NCBI GenBank assembly: GCA_902519435.1
Contig: CABYKC010000002.1
Location: forward strand, 1 to 63,844
Origin: an uncultured Alphaproteobacteria bacterium
Lineage (GTDB): Bacteria; Pseudomonadota; Alphaproteobacteria; HIMB59; GCA-002718135
Reading direction: 5' to 3'
DNA length: 63,844 nucleotides
The notes beneath the pieces are model-generated. The model saw only the letters and a program-made list of their open reading frames with translations. It did not search any database and was not told the DNA's origin. Made by a program: the position numbers and the translations under genes. Below are positions 8,091 through 18,431 of the stretch, in pieces (within the stretch, counting starts at the first letter, position 1; each line of letters opens with the position of its first letter).

Positions 8091-10320
8091 ATTAATCTGT
8101 ATTTTACTTTTTATCTTTATTTCGAGTAAAGTAAATTCTAGTGAAAATCTCTTTGAAATAAAAGGTAATGAATTTGTTGATACTGATGTAATACTTTCAT
8201 TATTAACTAATATACCTGATAGTGTAGATGAAGAATACAGTAATGAGATTATTAAAGTTTTAAGTAATTCAAATCTTTTTGCCGATGTGCAAGTTGAATT
8301 TAAAAATAACAAATATTTTTTGATAGTTAAAGAATATCCAAGCATAAACAGATTTTATTTTACAAATAATGAAAGATTGAAAGATGAAGAATTAGAGCTA
8401 ATTGCTAAACAAAATAATTTTAATAAATTAAACTCTGAATCAGTTGACTTATTTATTAATGAAATAAAAAAGGTATATATTTCTTTTGGTTACAATAACG
8501 TTGAAATAAAATTTTCAAAAAAATTTTATGAAGAGAGTAACACAGCTGATATATTTTTTGAAATTAATGAAGGAAAAATTACAAAAATTAATAAAATTAT
8601 TGTAAGCGGAAATGAAACTTTATTAGATGAAGAAATAAAAAAAATTATAAAATCAAAAACTAAAACTATAAGAAATATTTTTGCAAATAACAATTTTAAA
8701 CCAGCGGTAGTAGAAAGAGATAAATACTTAATTGAAAATCATTATAAAAATATTGGTTTTATAGATGTAGAAGTCAATACACAAATTGAATATCTTAAGT
8801 CTAACAAAGTAAATATTTATTATAAAATAGATGAGGGAAATCTTTATTATATCTCTTCTATCGAAATAAATGATCCAACAAATTTATTAAATCAGACTAC
8901 TTCTAATTTAATTAATTCAGAAATTAATTTTTTATTTGATAAAGATGAAGAAATTTTGCTTAATGATATTCAAAATTTAAAAAATAAAATTTCATCAATA
9001 ATTTTAAATAATAATATTAAATTTTTTGAAATAAATATGTTTGAAAAAACTGCAGAAAATAAAATTGAATTTTTATTTGAGCTTGTTCCCATAAAACCAA
9101 AATATACTAAACAAATTAATATTATAGGAAATACTAGGACTTTTGATTATGTAATTAGGAGAGAGTTGTCCATTGTAGAGGGTGATGCAATTTACCCTTC
9201 ACAATTACAAAATATAAAAGATAAATTAGTATCATTAAATTTATTTGAATCAATCTCTCTTAAGGAAGAAATAATAGATGAAAATAGTGTTAATTTAATA
9301 ATAGAGGTAGAAGAAAAACAAACTGGCACATTTAATGCTGGTGTTTCGGTTGGGACACTTGATGGGTTCTCTATAGTGACTGGTTTAAAGGAAAGAAATT
9401 TTTATGGAACTGGTAGATCTCTAGATGTTCTTATCAATACTTCAGAAGAAAAAACTCAATATAAATTAATAACTACTGATAGATTATCCTATGAAAATAA
9501 TGCAAACATTAGCTATAGTTTAAATTATAGACAGCAAGATTTTTCAAAAGCAAGTTCTTACAAATTAGATACCTTTAGTACTGGTGTTGGTATTGGTTAT
9601 GTTATTAATGATAATTTATATCATAATATTGATCTTGAATATGTTTTGAAAGATTATAAGATTACGAACTCATCTACTGTATCTAGTGCAATATCAAATT
9701 CATCTGGTGCAAATATGAGTTATTTAATTAAGAATAATATAAGATACTCAACATTAAATTCAGGCTTTATTCCAAAAAAAGGAAACTATATTAATTTTAA
9801 TAACACTATAGAAACTCCAACAAGTTCTAGTAATGGCTTTGTTAGAAATATAATTAATGCAAAAAGATACTACAATAATGATAGCAATATTTTTGGAATT
9901 CAAGCAAAACTTGGAAACATTTTTTCATTAAATAATAATGATATTTTAACAGATGATAAATTTGCCCTTGGTGGTAGATGGTTAAGAGGATTTGATAATT
10001 TTGGTGCAGGCCCTAGAAATTCAAGAAGTTCTTATGTGGGTGGAAACAATATTGCAGTCTTAAAATTTGATTATTCTTATGAAATTACAAACCAATCAAA
10101 CTTCCCATTTTATCTTAATATTTTTAATGATTATGGATTAATATGGGATAATAAAACTAAACCAACTCAAAATGATAATAGTTTAAGGTCATCTGCTGGG
10201 TTTGGTATCAAGTATTATTCACCAATTGGACCAATTGGTTTTACTTGGGGCTTTCCAATTATGGAAGAAGATTATGATATTAAACGTATGTTTTTATTTT
10301 CAATAGGAAATATAGATTGA
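8050..10320 (+). CDS. bamA: Outer membrane protein assembly factor BamA
   Basis: Omp85-family barrel that folds beta-barrel proteins into the outer membrane. The N terminus is a signal peptide (charged [14 protein letters not shown], hydrophobic LICILLFIFISS, cleavage near residue 30). Repeated POTRA domains follow to about residue 430; phrases such as ITKINKIIVSGNETL and QINIIGNTRTFDYVIRREL mark POTRA starts. Then comes the surface-antigen barrel, with the strand LGGRWLRGFDNFGAGPR (an RGF/RGY-type motif) near residue 640 and GIKYYSPIGPIGFTWGFP near the end. The 41-base overlap with dxr and the TTGA overlap with skp place it in the same operon. Confidence 0.95.
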   Translation: MKKLSYIYKNTSYKLICILLFIFISSKVNSSENLFEIKGNEFVDTDVILSLLTNIPDSVDEEYSNEIIKVLSNSNLFADVQVEFKNNKYFLIVKEYPSINRFYFTNNERLKDEELELIAKQNNFNKLNSESVDLFINEIKKVYISFGYNNVEIKFSKKFYEESNTADIFFEINEGKITKINKIIVSGNETLLDEEIKKIIKSKTKTIRNIFANNNFKPAVVERDKYLIENHYKNIGFIDVEVNTQIEYLKSNKVNIYYKIDEGNLYYISSIEINDPTNLLNQTTSNLINSEINFLFDKDEEILLNDIQNLKNKISSIILNNNIKFFEINMFEKTAENKIEFLFELVPIKPKYTKQINIIGNTRTFDYVIRRELSIVEGDAIYPSQLQNIKDKLVSLNLFESISLKEEIIDENSVNLIIEVEEKQTGTFNAGVSVGTLDGFSIVTGLKERNFYGTGRSLDVLINTSEEKTQYKLITTDRLSYENNANISYSLNYRQQDFSKASSYKLDTFSTGVGIGYVINDNLYHNIDLEYVLKDYKITNSSTVSSAISNSSGANMSYLIKNNIRYSTLNSGFIPKKGNYINFNNTIETPTSSSNGFVRNIINAKRYYNNDSNIFGIQAKLGNIFSLNNNDILTDDKFALGGRWLRGFDNFGAGPRNSRSSYVGGNNIAVLKFDYSYEITNQSNFPFYLNIFNDYGLIWDNKTKPTQNDNSLRSSAGFGIKYYSPIGPIGFTWGFPIMEEDYDIKRMFLFSIGNID

Positions 10321-10850
10321 AATTAATAAATTTAATCATTATTTTTTACATCAATTTTTTTTGTATTAATCTTGTAGCACAAACTATAGCGATTATAGAT
10401 ATCCAATATTTAATAGATAATAATCAACATTATAAAGATATTTTGAAAGATATTGAAAATGATCAAAAAAAATATTCAAATAAATTTCAAAAAAAAGAAA
10501 ATGAATTAAAAAAATTAATGAAAGATATCAATGACTCTGAATTAATACTAAGTGAAAATGAAATTAATTTAAAAATTGATAATTATAATAAAAATCTTAA
10601 TGATTATACAATATTAATAGAGAATTTTAATTTACATTATCAAAAACAAATTGTTAATATTCGAGAAACTATTTTTAAAGAAATACTAATTTTACTTGAA
10701 AAATATGCAATGGATAATAATACTGATTTAATATTAGATTCTACAAGTTATTTGATAGCTTCAAATTCTTTAGATATAACTAATATAATTGAGAATGAAT
10801 TATCAATAAAAAAACTAAAATTGGAATATACTAACTTTGAAAAAAATTAA
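10317..10850 (+). CDS. skp: OmpH/Skp-like periplasmic chaperone
   Basis: Periplasmic trimeric chaperone that shields unfolded outer-membrane proteins on their way to BamA. It has an N-terminal signal peptide ending near VAQ (residue 22), then the conserved opening strand TIAIIDIQYLI, a long charged helical region rich in Lys, Glu and Asn (residues 45-130, predicted coiled-coil tentacles) and a closing NTDLILDSTSYLIAS strand. 177 residues is typical. The start is TTG at 10317 overlapping the bamA stop (TTGA). The same gene order, bamA-skp-lpxD, is seen in many proteobacteria. Confidence 0.88.
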   Translation: MKLINLIIIFYINFFCINLVAQTIAIIDIQYLIDNNQHYKDILKDIENDQKKYSNKFQKKENELKKLMKDINDSELILSENEINLKIDNYNKNLNDYTILIENFNLHYQKQIVNIRETIFKEILILLEKYAMDNNTDLILDSTSYLIASNSLDITNIIENELSIKKLKLEYTNFEKN

Positions 10851-11823
10851 ATTTATAGATTTAAAAAATATTTTTGAAAAAAATTCAATTAATGTAACTT
10901 CCAAACTTTCAGATAAAGAAATATTTGACAATATTAAAAGTATTTCAAATGCTGAAAAAAATGATTTGTCATTTTTATCTAATATAAAATACCTAAATCA
11001 ATTAAAAAAAATTAAAGCAAAAGCATGCATAATTGAAGAAAAATATATTGATTATCTGCCTAATAATTGCTCACCAATAATAGTAAAAGAGCCATACTTA
11101 GCTTTAGCCTTAACAAGTAACCTTTTTAATAAAGATTATCAAAAATCAAATGGAGTAATATCAAAATTAACTGCGATTAGTTCAAAAAGCAAATTACAAA
11201 AAAATATCCAAATTAATCCTTTCTCTACTATTCATGAAAATACTGAAATTTATGAAAATGTTTATATTGGATCAAATACAAGTATAGGCCCAAATGTAAT
11301 TATTAAGAAAAATGTAGTAATCCATGATAATGTTTCAATTTCAAATGCAGTTATAATGGAAGACTGTATTATAAAGACTGGTTCTAGAATTGGAGGTACT
11401 GGATTTGGTTTTGAAATGAAAACAAAACATAAGGTCTATCATAATGGTAATGTAATAATCGGAAAAAACTCATCTATAGGATCAAATACTACAATTGATA
11501 GAGCAGTTTTTGATTCAACTACTGTAGGGAATTTTGCAAATATTGATAATTTAGTTCAGATAGCACATAATGTTATAATTGGAGATTTTTCAACTATTGC
11601 TGCTCAGGTTGGTATTGCTGGTAGTACTAAAATAGGTGATAATGTCACAATCGGAGGTCAAGCAGGTATATCAGGTCATTTAAATATTGGAGATCAAGTA
11701 ACAATTGCTGCTAAAAGTGGAGTAACAAAAAATATACCCAATAATAAAATCGTTGCTGGTTTTCCTGCTAAAGATATAAAGTTATGGAAAAAAGAAATAA
11801 TTAAAAATAGTTTAAAAAAATGA
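10837..11823 (+). CDS. lpxD: UDP-3-O-acylglucosamine N-acyltransferase
   Basis: Third step of lipid A synthesis: transfer of 3-hydroxyacyl from ACP to the 2-amino group. The N-terminal domain ends with an ACIIEEKYIDYLPNNCSPIIV-type segment, and the left-handed beta helix of hexapeptide repeats starts near residue 110. The signature run is GSNTTIDRAVFDSTTVGNFANIDN, followed by LVQIAHNVIIGD with the catalytic His. The start is TTG at 10837, inside the end of skp (14-base overlap). It ends in an ATGA overlap with fabZ. Confidence 0.95.
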   Translation: MKKIKFIDLKNIFEKNSINVTSKLSDKEIFDNIKSISNAEKNDLSFLSNIKYLNQLKKIKAKACIIEEKYIDYLPNNCSPIIVKEPYLALALTSNLFNKDYQKSNGVISKLTAISSKSKLQKNIQINPFSTIHENTEIYENVYIGSNTSIGPNVIIKKNVVIHDNVSISNAVIMEDCIIKTGSRIGGTGFGFEMKTKHKVYHNGNVIIGKNSSIGSNTTIDRAVFDSTTVGNFANIDNLVQIAHNVIIGDFSTIAAQVGIAGSTKIGDNVTIGGQAGISGHLNIGDQVTIAAKSGVTKNIPNNKIVAGFPAKDIKLWKKEIIKNSLKK

Positions 11824-12254
11824 AATTAGATTTAGAACAAATTAAAGATCTCATTCCTCATAGAGATCCTTTTTTATTTGTAGATACATGCGAAATTATT
11901 TCACCTGGAGAGCATGGTAAATCTCAAAAACATTTTTCTAAAGATGAATTTTTTTTCAGTGGTCATTTTCCTGATAATCCTATTGTTCCAGGAGTTATTA
12001 TAGTTGAAGCAATGGCGCAAACTGCTGGAATAGTAGTTTCATACAAACTTAGAGATTATAAAGAAAAATCAGTATTATTTATGAGTGTCAATAAAGCAAA
12101 ATTCAGAAAACCTATTTTACCAAATGACACTGTAACATTTGAAGTAAAATTTCTTAATAGTGTTAGAGATGTATACAAGTTTGAAGGTATTTGCTTTAAA
12201 AATGACTCAAAAGTTAGTGAAGCCGAGTTTTCAGCAATGATTACTTATAAGTAA
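11820..12254 (+). CDS. fabZ: 3-hydroxyacyl-ACP dehydratase FabZ
   Basis: Hot-dog fold dehydratase of fatty-acid elongation. It removes water from 3-hydroxyacyl-ACP and so competes with LpxA and LpxD for the same substrate pool. The catalytic His sits in LIPHRDPFLFVD (residues about 13-24), and GHFPDNPIVPGVIIVEAMAQ carries the catalytic Glu. Length 144 residues is normal. It is coupled to lpxD by ATGA and followed by a 59-base gap before lpxA, the largest gap in this part of the operon, which could hold a secondary promoter. Confidence 0.96.
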   Translation: MKLDLEQIKDLIPHRDPFLFVDTCEIISPGEHGKSQKHFSKDEFFFSGHFPDNPIVPGVIIVEAMAQTAGIVVSYKLRDYKEKSVLFMSVNKAKFRKPILPNDTVTFEVKFLNSVRDVYKFEGICFKNDSKVSEAEFSAMITYK

Positions 12255-12313
12255 TATTTAGAAATATATTATTTATTTAAAGTTATATTGAATGATTTAA
12301 TACAAAAGTTAAA

Positions 12314-13099
12314 ATGATACATTCTTCAGCTATTGTTTCAAAAGATTCAGAAATTCATGAAACATCTAATATTGGCCCTTTTTGTATCGTTGGCAATGGT
12401 GTAAAAATTGGAAAAAACAATAATTTAATATCTAATGTTTCAATTGTTGGAGATACAATTATAAAAGATAATAATACTTTTTACCCGTTTTGCTCAATTG
12501 GCTCAGAACCACAAGATTTAAAATATAATAAAGAAAAATCTTTTCTTAAAATTGGAAATAATAATAAGTTTAGAGAAAATGTTACAGTTAACCCTGGAAC
12601 ATCCGGCGGAGGCTTAAATACAGTTATAGATGACAATTGTTTATTTATGGTAGGCTCACACGTAGCACACGATTGTAAAATTAAATCAAATGTAATTTTA
12701 GCAAATAATGCTACCCTTGCTGGACATGTAGAAATTGATAATAATGCAATATTGGGAGGTAACTCAGCTATACATCAATTTGTTAGAATAGGTAAATATG
12801 CAATGATTGGCGGTATGAGTGGTGTTGAAAAAGACATAATCCCATACGGTTTGTATACAGGAATTAGAGAAAATTTAAAAAGTTTAAACCTCATTGGTTT
12901 AAAAAGAAAAGGATTATCCTCTAATATAATTAATGAAATTAAAAACCTTATAAATATAATTTTTGATAAAAATGATACGATTGAAAATAATTTGAAAAAT
13001 AATATTGTTGAAAATTCTGAAATATTAGAAATTAAGGAAGTGATTGAATTTTTAAATTTAGAATCAAAAAGAGGTATTACCATTTTTGAAAATGACTAA
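12314..13099 (+). CDS. lpxA: UDP-N-acetylglucosamine acyltransferase
   Basis: First enzyme of lipid A synthesis: 3-O-acylation of UDP-GlcNAc. It is a left-handed beta helix from residue 1 (IHSSAIVSKDSEIHETSNIGPFC), with SEPQDLKY and the conserved NPGTSGGG segment, MVGSHVAHDCKI (catalytic His) and GGNSAIHQFVRIG. A helical C-terminal tail trims at ESKRGITIFEND. 261 residues is typical. Its last bases overlap lpxI. Confidence 0.96.
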   Translation: MIHSSAIVSKDSEIHETSNIGPFCIVGNGVKIGKNNNLISNVSIVGDTIIKDNNTFYPFCSIGSEPQDLKYNKEKSFLKIGNNNKFRENVTVNPGTSGGGLNTVIDDNCLFMVGSHVAHDCKIKSNVILANNATLAGHVEIDNNAILGGNSAIHQFVRIGKYAMIGGMSGVEKDIIPYGLYTGIRENLKSLNLIGLKRKGLSSNIINEIKNLINIIFDKNDTIENNLKNNIVENSEILEIKEVIEFLNLESKRGITIFEND

Positions 13100-13904
13100 A
13101 ATAGGAATAATCGCAGGTGATGGCAATTTACCTCTTTATATTGGCAAATCACTTATAAATAAAAATTATGACATAACCTTCTTATCATTAAACAATAAAA
13201 ATAATAAATATTATATTGATCATAATTTTGTAAATATAGATATCTTATCAATAAAAAAAATTTTTAAAGTTTTAGACTTAAATAAAATAAAATATATCAT
13301 TTTTGCAGGTAGTATTAAAAGGCCTGGTATAAAAGATTTAGGATTTGATGTACAAACATTTTTACTTGCTAAAAATCTCTTACTAGAAAAAAAAGGGGAC
13401 AACAATCTTTTAATAAGTCTAAAAAAATACTTCGAAACAAAAGGTTATATTTTTTTTAATTGGACAAAATATTGTAAAGAATTGTTTTCGACAGAAATAA
13501 ATTTAACAAATATTAAACCATCTAAAAATGCGATTCTCAATTTAAAAAAAGCTAAATCAATATATCAGATTTATAAAAAATTGGATGTAGGTCAGGCAAT
13601 GATAATTCAAAGTCAATTAGTTTTAGGGTTAGAGGCAATAGAAGGTACAGACGAATTATTAAAAAGATGTTTAAAATACAAACGAAAAGAGGATAATGGT
13701 GTACTATTTAAATTTTCAAAACAAAACCAGAGTAATCTTATTGATATCCCTTTAATTGGTTTAGATACAATCAAAAATTTAAAAAAATATAACTATGAAG
13801 GTGTTTATTTGCAAAAAAATAAATGTTTAATCTTAGATAAGAAAAAAATCATTGATTATGCTAATGAAAATAATTTATTTATTTCTTCAGTGGAACTAAA
13901 TTGA
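13092..13904 (+). CDS. lpxI: UDP-2,3-diacylglucosamine pyrophosphatase LpxI
   Basis: LpxI (formerly DUF1009), the alphaproteobacterial replacement for LpxH; it hydrolyses UDP-2,3-diacylglucosamine to lipid X and UMP. Family features seen are the N-terminal IGIIAGDGNLPLYI, IFAGSIKRPGI, the central DVGQAMIIQSQLVLGLEAIEGTDELL and the late PLIGLDTI. I prefer ATG 13092 to the TTG at 13086, because MTKIGIIAGDG matches the family start. It overlaps lpxA by 8 bases and lpxB by TTGA. No lpxH gene is visible in the window, in line with its role. Confidence 0.93.
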   Translation: MTKIGIIAGDGNLPLYIGKSLINKNYDITFLSLNNKNNKYYIDHNFVNIDILSIKKIFKVLDLNKIKYIIFAGSIKRPGIKDLGFDVQTFLLAKNLLLEKKGDNNLLISLKKYFETKGYIFFNWTKYCKELFSTEINLTNIKPSKNAILNLKKAKSIYQIYKKLDVGQAMIIQSQLVLGLEAIEGTDELLKRCLKYKRKEDNGVLFKFSKQNQSNLIDIPLIGLDTIKNLKKYNYEGVYLQKNKCLILDKKKIIDYANENNLFISSVELN

Positions 13905-15028
13905 GAAAAATTAAAATTTTTGTTTGTTGTACTGAACAATCTGGCGAAAATATTTGCTCAAATATTTTATCAAGAATGAATTTAGATAGATTTCAATTTG
14001 ATGGTGTTTGTGGAAATGAATCTGAGAAATTTATTTCTAATAAAATTTTTGATTTATCTGAATTTAAATCAATTGGATTGTTTGAAATTATCCTATCTAT
14101 TTCAAAATACTTAAAAATGATCAAAAGATTAAAGACCTATATTATGAAAAATGATTATGATTTAGTTTTAACAATAGATTCACCAGATTTTAATTTTAAT
14201 TTAGTTAATCAATTAAGAAAATCAAATTACAAAAAAAAAATAATACATATAGTTGCACCAACGGTTTGGGCATGGAGATCATATAGGGCAAGAAAGTTTG
14301 CAAATATTTATGATGAAATTTTTCTACTATTTAATTTTGAAAAAAAATATTTTAATTTTAATAATTTAAAAAAAACTTTTATTGGTCATCCAATTTTTCA
14401 TATAAATAAAAGAGAAGATAAAGAAGTATACAAGTATATTGCCTTTTTACCAGGAAGTAGAGAAAATGAAGTATTAAAACTAATGAAATATTTTAGTTTT
14501 ATTGAAAAATATATTTATGAAAATAATTTAAATATAAAAATATTTATTCCGACAATGCCTCATCTAGTCTCTTTAATTAAAGAAAATACAAAACAATGGA
14601 AAACAAAGACCATAATTTCAACTGATTTAAGTAAATTTAATGATTACTACAAAGATGTTTACATAAGTATAACTTGCTCAGGTACAGCATCATTAGAAAT
14701 TGCAAAAAGAAATATACCCCAAATAGTGATTTATAAACTTAACTATTTTACTGAAACTTTATTAAAACCTTTTGTAAGAGTGAAATATGCAAATCTTATA
14801 AATATTATAAGTAATCAAATGATTATTCCAGAAGTTGTTAATTCGAATTTAAATGAAAAAAAATTGTTAAATATTTTTTTAAATTTATTTAATGATAGAA
14901 AAAAACAAGAAAGACAAATTAATTCAATTAACATTTATCTAAAAGAAATTGTTAATGAATTTAGCCCTTATGACGTAAGTGTAAATCGTATAAGTAAATT
15001 GGTTAGTTCTTCTTCCAAAGCCAATTAA
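13901..15028 (+). CDS. lpxB: Lipid A disaccharide synthase
   Basis: GT19 glycosyltransferase joining lipid X to UDP-2,3-diacylglucosamine. The N-terminal [19 protein letters not shown] replaces the usual AGEASGD-type loop but keeps the SG pair. [30 protein letters not shown] and the [10 protein letters not shown] acceptor-site motif are all present. The TTG start overlaps the lpxI stop. The 3' end overlaps the convergent gltA gene by 26 bases, so the final eight codons also encode, on the other strand, the C terminus of citrate synthase. It is the last plus-strand gene of the envelope run. Confidence 0.94.
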   Translation: MRKIKIFVCCTEQSGENICSNILSRMNLDRFQFDGVCGNESEKFISNKIFDLSEFKSIGLFEIILSISKYLKMIKRLKTYIMKNDYDLVLTIDSPDFNFNLVNQLRKSNYKKKIIHIVAPTVWAWRSYRARKFANIYDEIFLLFNFEKKYFNFNNLKKTFIGHPIFHINKREDKEVYKYIAFLPGSRENEVLKLMKYFSFIEKYIYENNLNIKIFIPTMPHLVSLIKENTKQWKTKTIISTDLSKFNDYYKDVYISITCSGTASLEIAKRNIPQIVIYKLNYFTETLLKPFVRVKYANLINIISNQMIIPEVVNSNLNEKKLLNIFLNLFNDRKKQERQINSINIYLKEIVNEFSPYDVSVNRISKLVSSSSKAN

Positions 15029-16361
15029 AAATTGATTTTTTTTCTCTAGAAGATTCAATTTGATATGCTCTAGCTTTATATCCAGTGTATAATTGACGAG
15101 GTCTTCCAATTTTGTTTATTGGATCTTCTATCATCTCTTTCCATTGTGATATCCATCCAACAGTTCTGCCAATTGCAAACAACACAGTAAACATACTTGT
15201 TGGGAAGCCTAATGCTTTGAGAATTATACCAGAATAGAAATCAACATTTGGAAATAATTTTTTACTAATAAAATACTCATCTTTTAAAGCTATTTTTTCT
15301 AACTCTATTGCGATTTTAAGTAGTGGATCATCCTGCATATTTAGCTCTTCTAAAACTTCATGAGCACTTTCCTTCATCACTGTAGCCCTTGGATCATAAT
15401 TTTTATAAACTCGATGCCCAAATCCCATTAGTCTAAATGAGTCATTTTTATCTTTAGCTTTATCTATAAATTTATGTATGTTTGATACATCACCAATCTC
15501 TTCTAACATTTTAATAACTGCTTCGTTTGCTCCACCATGAGCTGGACCCCATAAAGATGCAATACCAGCTGCAATACAAGCAAAAGGATTTGCTCCAGAA
15601 GAACCTGCTAATCTTACTGTTGAAGTTGATGCATTTTGTTCATGATCTGCGTGTAAAGTAAAAAATCTATCCATTGCTCTAACAATTTTTGGACTTACCT
15701 TGTAATCCTCAGATGGAACAGAGAATGTCATATATAAAAAATTTTCTGCATAAGAAAGGTCGTTCCTTGGATAAACAAATGGTTGTCCAATTGAATATTT
15801 ATAAGCCATGGCACCTATTGTTGGAATTTTTGCTATCAACCTATGACAGGCGATCATTCTCTGATTAATGTCAGAAAAATCAGTACTGTCATGATAAAAG
15901 GCTGAAAGAGCACCAACAACACCTACCATAATTGCCATAGGGTGGGCATCTCTACGAAAACCTCTGTATAAATTTACAAGTTGTTCATGCAACATTGTAT
16001 GATTAGTAATAACATCTTTAAATTTCTGTTTATCTTCAGGAGATGGTAATTCACCATGTAGTAAAAGATAACAAACTTCAAGAAATTCACTTTTTGAAGC
16101 TAAATCATGGATATCATACCCTCTATGACGTAGAATTCCTTTCTCTCCATCTATGTAAGTTATTCCAGATTCACATGATGCAGTTGAAGTAAATCCTGGA
16201 TCAAAAGTAAATAAGCCTGTTTCCTGATAAAATTTACGAATATCCAAAACATTTGGACCATCTTTACTTTCAATAAGGGGTATTTGATATGATTTACCAC
16301 TTTCATTATTAAATAGAGTAAATTGTTTATCGTTAACTTTTTTATCTTCGTAATCTGCCAT
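15003..16361 (-). CDS. gltA: Citrate synthase (type II)
   Basis: Condenses acetyl-CoA and oxaloacetate at entry to the TCA cycle. The 452-residue size and the N-terminal beta domain ([27 protein letters not shown]) mark the NADH-sensitive, type II hexameric group. Catalytic motifs are [24 protein letters not shown] and the PNVDFYSGI aspartate region. It lies two bases after gltX on the same strand, presumably co-transcribed. It ends inside the coding region of lpxB (26-base convergent overlap), leaving no space for a terminator between the two. Confidence 0.96.
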   Translation of the reverse strand: MADYEDKKVNDKQFTLFNNESGKSYQIPLIESKDGPNVLDIRKFYQETGLFTFDPGFTSTASCESGITYIDGEKGILRHRGYDIHDLASKSEFLEVCYLLLHGELPSPEDKQKFKDVITNHTMLHEQLVNLYRGFRRDAHPMAIMVGVVGALSAFYHDSTDFSDINQRMIACHRLIAKIPTIGAMAYKYSIGQPFVYPRNDLSYAENFLYMTFSVPSEDYKVSPKIVRAMDRFFTLHADHEQNASTSTVRLAGSSGANPFACIAAGIASLWGPAHGGANEAVIKMLEEIGDVSNIHKFIDKAKDKNDSFRLMGFGHRVYKNYDPRATVMKESAHEVLEELNMQDDPLLKIAIELEKIALKDEYFISKKLFPNVDFYSGIILKALGFPTSMFTVLFAIGRTVGWISQWKEMIEDPINKIGRPRQLYTGYKARAYQIESSREKKSIFNWLWKKN

Positions 16362-16363
16362 AT

Positions 16364-17764
16364 TTAAAAACCTCTATATTGATTTAATCTATCAATAGTA
16401 TCTTTTTTACCTAATATTACAAAAATATCAGAAATTGAAGGCCCATGATAGGAATTTATTAATAAAAATCTTATTGGTTTACCTAAAATGGGGAATTTAA
16501 TTTTATTATTTTTTAAAAAATCATTAATTACATTTTGAATACTATCTCTATTCCATTCATTTATTTCTCTAATTAAATTTAAAAATTCTTTAAAAATACT
16601 ACCAAATTCTGAGGTCAGTTTTTCTGTCTTATTTATTTTATAATTTTCATCAAAATAAACTTTAATTGTATCATTCAAATCACTTAGTTTTTTCATATCT
16701 TTTTTATAAACATTAAAAATATTTTTCATTTTTGTCTCATCTTTTTGTAGATATTTATTTAATTCAACATTACTTTCACAAAAGTTTATGAATTCTTCTA
16801 TTCCGTTTTCTTTTCTCAAATAAAAATTATTAAAAAAATCTAATTTATCAAAACTAAATATACTAGATGATTTAGATAAATTTGATATTTCAAAATTTTT
16901 AATTATTTCATCTAATTCAATAGTTTCTGATTTCTCTTTGTTATTTGACCAACCTAAAAGTATAAGATTGTTAATAATAGCTTCTTTTAAATATCCATCA
17001 TTTTTCAAATCTAAAATATTAACTGCCCCATGTCTTTTTGATAATTTTGTTCCATCTTCTCCATGAATAAGAGGAATATGAGCATATTTAGGTATATCCC
17101 AATTCATAAATTTATATATGTAGTATTGTCTGAAAGTATTAATAAAATGATCGTCACCTCTAATAATGTAATTAATTCCTAAATCATGATCATCAACTAC
17201 TACGGATAACATATAAGTGGGTGATTGATCTTTTCTTAGTAAAATAAAATCATCTAACTCTAAATTTGCTACTGTAACATCTCCTTGAATTTTATCTTTA
17301 ATTTTTAAATTGCCTTCATCTGGCACATCTAATCTAACTACAAAACCTTCATCTCTACTTTGAATATCATTATCATTTTTACATTCAGTACATATTTTTT
17401 TAGAATAATTTTTATTTTCTTTAATTAACTTTCTTTGGTGAGCTATTTTTTCTTCAGAACATACACATTTAAAAGCTTGTTTTTTTTGAAGTAATTCTCT
17501 AGCAATTTTCTGATGCCTTGATAATCTTTTAGACTGAACTTGAATGTCCTCATCCCAATTAAACCCAAGCCATTTTAAAGAATTAGTTATGTTATCTGTG
17601 TATTCTTGTTTTGATCTTTCATGATCTGTATCTTCAATTCTCAAATAGAATTTAGATGATGCTGATTTCTTACTTACAATATAATTAATTAGAGCTGTTC
17701 TAGCACCTCCAAGATGAAGATTACCAGTAGGAGAGGGTGCAAATCGTGTTTTTAACATAGTCAT
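16364..17764 (-). CDS. gltX: Glutamyl-tRNA synthetase
   Basis: Class I aminoacyl-tRNA synthetase. The HIGH motif appears as HLGG in [20 protein letters not shown], and the KMSKS motif as KLSKRHG. Four cysteines in [13 protein letters not shown] and CTECKND suggest a zinc site. [18 protein letters not shown] and [11 protein letters not shown] are conserved. The gatCAB genes in this window imply that some Gln-tRNA and/or Asn-tRNA is made by amidation, so this enzyme may also charge tRNA-Gln (inference). It ends two bases before gltA and lies 20 bases after lexA. ATG at 17758 (MLKTRF) is an alternative start. Confidence 0.96.
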   Translation of the reverse strand: MTMLKTRFAPSPTGNLHLGGARTALINYIVSKKSASSKFYLRIEDTDHERSKQEYTDNITNSLKWLGFNWDEDIQVQSKRLSRHQKIARELLQKKQAFKCVCSEEKIAHQRKLIKENKNYSKKICTECKNDNDIQSRDEGFVVRLDVPDEGNLKIKDKIQGDVTVANLELDDFILLRKDQSPTYMLSVVVDDHDLGINYIIRGDDHFINTFRQYYIYKFMNWDIPKYAHIPLIHGEDGTKLSKRHGAVNILDLKNDGYLKEAIINNLILLGWSNNKEKSETIELDEIIKNFEISNLSKSSSIFSFDKLDFFNNFYLRKENGIEEFINFCESNVELNKYLQKDETKMKNIFNVYKKDMKKLSDLNDTIKVYFDENYKINKTEKLTSEFGSIFKEFLNLIREINEWNRDSIQNVINDFLKNNKIKFPILGKPIRFLLINSYHGPSISDIFVILGKKDTIDRLNQYRGF

Positions 17765-17784
17765 CTTAAAATAAAGATAAACTA

Positions 17785-18411
17785 TTAATTATATTTTCTT
17801 ATAATACCAGATAAAGTCCCTTGGACTTGGATTTCACCTGCTTCATATTCCTTTGTCTGAAAACTTTGATTTGCAGGAATTAACAAGACCTTGTCTCGAT
17901 CAAATTTAATAGTTTTTAGAGTAACCTCGTTATCTTGTGTAATAACAGCTGCAATCTTTCCATTTTCAACATTATTTGTCTTTTTTATAACAGCAATATC
18001 ACCGTCAAATATTCCTTTATCTATCATAGATAGACCTTTTACTTTTAATCCAAAATATTTAGCATTTGGTGATGTCATCGAAGAGGGCACAGAAACAAAT
18101 TCATCAGCATTTTCAATAGCTTCTATTGCTTCACCTGCAGCTATTGCACCAATTAACGGGATATTAATGCTATTTGACAAAGAATTTTCATCAGGAACAT
18201 TATCTTTATTAATAATTTCCATTGCTCTTGCTTTGTGCTTTAATCTTTTAATGAAACCTCTTTCTTCTAGACTAGTAATTAATCTATGAATACCTGACTT
18301 TGATTTTAGATTAACTGCACTTTTCATTTCCTCAAAAGATGGGGAGATTTCATTACTTGAAATATAATTTTTTAAATAGTCGTACAGCTCTTTTTGTTTT
18401 TTTGTAAGCAT
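17785..18411 (-). CDS. lexA: LexA repressor, SOS response
   Basis: Transcription repressor of the DNA-damage regulon that cleaves itself when RecA filaments form. Residues 1-65 are the winged-helix DNA-binding domain (LTKKQKELYDYL, then SGIHRLITSLEERGFIKRL). The autoproteolysis site is Ala92-Gly93 in PLIGAIAAGEAIEA. The catalytic dyad is Ser128 in VKGLSMID and a Lys in NEVTLK at about 166. 208 residues is normal. A consensus alphaproteobacterial SOS box lies six bases before its ATG, so autoregulation is expected. In relatives moeA often lies between moaC and lexA, but not here. Confidence 0.95.
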   Translation of the reverse strand: MLTKKQKELYDYLKNYISSNEISPSFEEMKSAVNLKSKSGIHRLITSLEERGFIKRLKHKARAMEIINKDNVPDENSLSNSINIPLIGAIAAGEAIEAIENADEFVSVPSSMTSPNAKYFGLKVKGLSMIDKGIFDGDIAVIKKTNNVENGKIAAVITQDNEVTLKTIKFDRDKVLLIPANQSFQTKEYEAGEIQVQGTLSGIIRKYN

Positions 18412-18416
18412 TATCT

Positions 18417-18431
18417 GTTCTATATATGTTC
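18417..18431. promoter_or_regulatory. LexA-binding SOS box upstream of lexA
   Basis: Plus-strand bases read GTTCTATATATGTTC, an exact GTTC-N7-GTTC, the direct-repeat SOS box known from alphaproteobacteria. It ends five bases from the lexA start codon (18409-18411, minus strand), so LexA bound here would cover the ribosome-binding region and the likely start of transcription. A weaker half-matching copy, GATC-N7-GAAC, lies at 18437-18451. Confidence 0.82.

Noticed and set aside
12775..13083. 102-codon minus-strand frame opposite lpxA
   Set aside because: Overlaps conserved lpxA entirely and has no recognisable domain.
17891..18289. 132-codon plus-strand open frame opposite lexA
   Set aside because: It is a shadow of lexA: hydrophobic, without family motifs, and the minus-strand protein has all catalytic residues.
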